Part shown: positions 41,482-43,332 of the stretch, piece after piece
Position numbering within the stretch: position 1 is the stretch's first letter
Layout of the letters: each line of letters starts with the position of its first letter
From: JANMOK01 sp031415055
GTDB taxonomy: Bacteria; Pseudomonadota; Alphaproteobacteria; Rhodobacterales; Rhodobacteraceae
Assembly (NCBI GenBank): GCA_031415055.1
Contig: JANOQZ010000034.1
Span: forward strand, 1 to 43,332
DNA: 43,332 bases
Reading direction: 5' to 3'
Translations under genes and position numbers: made by a program
The notes under the pieces: generated by a model
Databases searched by the model: none
What the model saw: only the letters and a program-made list of their open reading frames with translations
Told to the model about the DNA's origin: nothing

Positions 41482-42387
41482 CTATTTGGTATCCCGCGCC
41501 ACCAAGTCCCGATACAAAGCCCGTATCCTCCGCGTCACCGGCCCTGCCGTGCCATCGCCAAACACCCGCCCATCCAATTCCGCCACCGCCGTCTGCGCCC
41601 CAAACGTGCCGGTCAGAAACGCCTCTTCGGCTCCATAAGTGTCCACCAGCGAAAAATTGCGTTCAAACACCGCAATCCCATGCGCCCGACACAACTCTAT
41701 CACCTTGCCCCGCGTGATCCCGTTCATGCAATAATCCCCGGTCGAAGTCCAAACCTCGCCCTTGCGAACGATGAAAAAGTTGCACGAATTCGTTGTGTTC
41801 ACGAACCCGTGAACATCCAGCATCAACGCTTCATCGGCACCCGCCTTTTCCGCCTGAATACACGCCAGCACGCAATTCAACTTGGAATGCGAATTCAACT
41901 TCGGGTCCTGGCTCATCGGCAAGCCACGCACTTGTGGCACCGTCGCTAGGCTGATCCCACGAACAGCCGTGGCCGCAACTGCAGCGGAATGCTCCATGAT
42001 AATCACCATCGTCGGCCCCGACCGCGAAAACTTCGGATGCTGGAACGGCCTAGACTTGCGCCCGCGCGTCACCATCAACCGTGCATGCACGTCGTCCCGC
42101 ATTCCATTCTCAGCCGCCGTAGCAACCAAAGCCGCATGAACCGCATCGCGATCCATCGCGATATCCAGATCAATCGCCCTCGCCGCCTCGAACAACCGAT
42201 CCAAATGTTCGCGCCAAAACGCCCATTTGCCGTTGTGCAGCCGCAAGCCCTCCCAAACCCCGTCACCCAGCATGAACCCAGAATCATAGATCGAAACGCT
42301 GGCATCACTCGCCCTTATCAAACTGCCGTTGACCCAAGCCATTACAGAATTGTTACGTTCGTCGAGGTTCGCGTCGTGCGTTCCCAT
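41482..42387 (-). CDS. Class IV aminotransferase-like protein, non-canonical
   Basis: A 301-residue fold-type IV PLP protein (branched-chain/D-amino-acid aminotransferase group). The catalytic lysine is K169 in LNSHSKLNCVLA, and GITRG at 223-227 binds the PLP phosphate. At the place where the canonical Glu that contacts the PLP ring nitrogen is expected (G-x-V-x-E), this protein reads GFVNTTNSCNFF, with Thr198 in the Glu position. It therefore probably belongs to an unassigned subgroup and may not be an ordinary aminotransferase. ATG 42387 is used; ATG 42342 is an alternative. It is upstream of and co-oriented with the peptide transporter operon, 128 bases away. Confidence 0.85.
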   Translation of the reverse strand: MGTHDANLDERNNSVMAWVNGSLIRASDASVSIYDSGFMLGDGVWEGLRLHNGKWAFWREHLDRLFEAARAIDLDIAMDRDAVHAALVATAAENGMRDDVHARLMVTRGRKSRPFQHPKFSRSGPTMVIIMEHSAAVAATAVRGISLATVPQVRGLPMSQDPKLNSHSKLNCVLACIQAEKAGADEALMLDVHGFVNTTNSCNFFIVRKGEVWTSTGDYCMNGITRGKVIELCRAHGIAVFERNFSLVDTYGAEEAFLTGTFGAQTAVAELDGRVFGDGTAGPVTRRIRALYRDLVARDTK

Positions 42388-42568
42388 AGAATCTCGCCCT
42401 TGTTTTTCGCCACTAACTTGTTGATTTTGTTTTGCAACAAAGCATTTCTGTAACCTTTATTCAACGCATTGTGACCTAACAGCGTTGTGAATAGTTATTG
42501 AACCAGAAGCCATTTAGACCCACTTTCGTCATCAATGACACGTGGTATTCGCGAACAGGAGATTTCTT

Positions 42569-42877
42569 ATGTCCACACTGACCTTCAAAAGCCTGACCCT
42601 TGCTGGTGCCGTGGCTGCTGCCATCGCTGCCCAAGCTGGCACTGCGGCCGCTCAAGCCCAGGAAAAATGCTATGGTGTTGCGCTTGCCGGTGCCAATGAC
42701 TGCGCCGCTGGCGCAGGTACAACTTGTGCAGGCACGGCTTCGGTCGATTATCAAGGCAACTCGTGGAAAATGGTCGAAGCAGGTACTTGCGCAACGATGG
42801 AACTGCCGACCATGGCCGACGGTTCCGCCCGTATGGGTTCGTTGGAGCCGCTTGACCGCGACCTTCCCGCTGCTTGA
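42569..42877 (+). CDS. bufA: Bufferin precursor (DUF2282, BufA-like)
   Basis: A 102-residue DUF2282 protein. A signal peptide (MSTLTFKSLTLAGAVAAAIA to about residue 30) is followed by the conserved four-cysteine core: C34 in EKCYGVALAG, C45 in ANDC, C53 in TTCAG and C74 in AGTC. In Caulobacter, bufferins of this family are post-translationally modified at cysteines by the adjacent MNIO enzyme BufB with BufC, and bind copper in the periplasm. The downstream gene is the DUF692 enzyme, which supports the assignment. AGGAGA precedes ATG 42569. A perfect hairpin follows the stop. Confidence 0.88.
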   Translation: MSTLTFKSLTLAGAVAAAIAAQAGTAAAQAQEKCYGVALAGANDCAAGAGTTCAGTASVDYQGNSWKMVEAGTCATMELPTMADGSARMGSLEPLDRDLPAA

Positions 42878-42889
42878 TTTCTTGCACAC

Positions 42890-42914
42890 AACGGGCCGGA
42901 TTTTCCGGCCCGTT
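42890..42914 (+). terminator. Strong hairpin between bufA and bufB
   Basis: AACGGGCCGG and CCGGCCCGTT form a perfect ten-base-pair stem with loop ATTTT, 12 bases after the bufA stop. Only a weak T-tract follows. It may act as a partial terminator or mRNA stabiliser, giving much more precursor peptide than enzyme. Confidence 0.75.
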
Positions 42915-42931
42915 CGCATTTGGCAGTATTC

Positions 42932-43332
42932 ATGTTTGACGCTCGCGCAAAAAACGCTCTGCCATGCCTGCCCGGCGTCGGCTACAAGCCGCAACATCTG
43001 ACCGATATCCTCAGCGATCCCGGTCAGGTTGCTTGGCTGGAAATCCACGCCGAAAATTATATGGGTGCCGGTGGCCCACCGCATGCGCAACTGCGAAAAC
43101 TGCGCGAGATTTTCCCAATTTCCTGCCACGGCGTTGGCCTGTCGATTGGTGGTGAACTGCCGTTGGACAAGGCGCATCTCGTCCGCCTCAAAACCTTGAT
43201 CGACTGGCTGCAACCTGCCCAGTTTTCCGAACATTTGGCGTGGTCCACTCACGAAGTGGGCTACCTCAACGACCTGCTTCCCGTTCCCTACAACGCCAAA
43301 ACCATCGCCCGCGTTGCCGATCATATCGACCA
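42932..43332 (+). CDS. bufB: DUF692 multinuclear-iron enzyme (BufB/MbnB-like), 5' part
   Basis: The first 133 codons of a DUF692 (MNIO) enzyme, cut by the window end and open throughout. Family motifs are plain: LPGVGYKPQHL near 13-23, EIHAENYM at 37-44, CHGVGLS at 65-71, SEHLAWS at 99-105 and YLNDLLPVPY at 111-120. The histidine and glutamate positions in these motifs include metal ligands of the iron centre in family members. MNIO enzymes such as MbnB and BufB oxidise peptide cysteines. It follows bufA by 54 bases containing a perfect hairpin. The bufC partner, if present, lies beyond the edge. Confidence 0.88.
   Translation, partial: MFDARAKNALPCLPGVGYKPQHLTDILSDPGQVAWLEIHAENYMGAGGPPHAQLRKLREIFPISCHGVGLSIGGELPLDKAHLVRLKTLIDWLQPAQFSEHLAWSTHEVGYLNDLLPVPYNAKTIARVADHID

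Noticed and set aside
42450..42475. Possible SigF-type promoter (GTAACC) upstream of bufA, as in Caulobacter bufferin operons
   Set aside because: GTAACC is present at 42450-42455, but no CGAA-like element lies 16 bases downstream, so I do not claim it.
42476..43324. 282-codon minus-strand frame across bufA and bufB
   Set aside because: bufA and bufB on the + strand show family motifs and ribosome binding sites; the minus frame has none.
1..43332. CRISPR arrays, insertion sequences, rRNA or replication origin
   Set aside because: No regularly spaced repeats, transposase motifs, rRNA segments or origin-like clusters were seen on reading.

Overview
The window looks like chromosomal DNA of an alphaproteobacterium, most likely a Rhodobacterales/Roseobacter-type marine bacterium. 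The reasons are the moderately high GC, the gene order rplU-rpmA-GNAT-obgE-proB-proA, an aceA/ScfR-type regulator pair, several large dimethylglycine-dehydrogenase-like flavoproteins, and the dense ATGA/GTGA-overlapping operons. No phage, transposase, CRISPR or plasmid gene was seen. Names come from motifs and family resemblance read by eye; no search was run.

Layout. (1) 293-12805, + strand: a methylated-amine / one-carbon catabolic block. It has two GFA-type zinc proteins, two FAD/folate dehydrogenases of the dimethylglycine/sarcosine type, a PLP aminotransferase, a homocysteine S-methyltransferase, an uncharacterised repeat protein, a PEP-mutase/isocitrate-lyase-like protein, a beta-hydroxyacid dehydrogenase and a non-pyrrolysine MttB-family methyltransferase. 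(2) 12937-13431: stress genes csbD and a DUF3309 peptide behind an EcfG-like promoter. (3) 13470-15154, - strand: ABC-2 exporter, then tRNA-Gln(CUG). (4) 15413-21224, - strand: proA, proB, obgE, GNAT, rpmA, rplU and an SDR. (5) 21357-22310: tRNA-Ser(CGA), a ParD/ParE-type toxin-antitoxin pair with a palindromic operator, and a second, decayed full-length copy of the same tRNA gene. (6) 22346-25945: a YdeI-like gene and a divergent ribose/fructose-type sugar ABC transporter. (7) 26086-27639: a secreted SGNH-hydrolase/RTX protein. (8) 27700-30760: isocitrate lyase with a small downstream gene, divergent from an ScfR-type regulator, with a five-half-site array between them. (9) 30772-34058: DUF1501/DUF1800 pair and a cupin. 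(10) 34055-42387, - strand: a peptide ABC operon carrying an M24 peptidase, a sulfotransferase-like protein and an unusual class IV aminotransferase. (11) 42569-end: start of a bufferin cluster, bufA followed by bufB (DUF692), which is cut by the window edge.

How they fit together. Region 1 probably strips methyl groups from a small quaternary or tertiary amine. Methyl groups would go to homocysteine or folate, and GFA proteins may handle formaldehyde. The exact substrate cannot be read from sequence, and no corrinoid protein for the MttB homologue is present here. Region 8 is a glyoxylate-shunt control unit for growth on acetate or short-chain acids. Region 10 imports peptides or peptide-like compounds and processes them with linked enzymes. 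Region 11 is a recently recognised copper-handling modified-peptide (RiPP) system.
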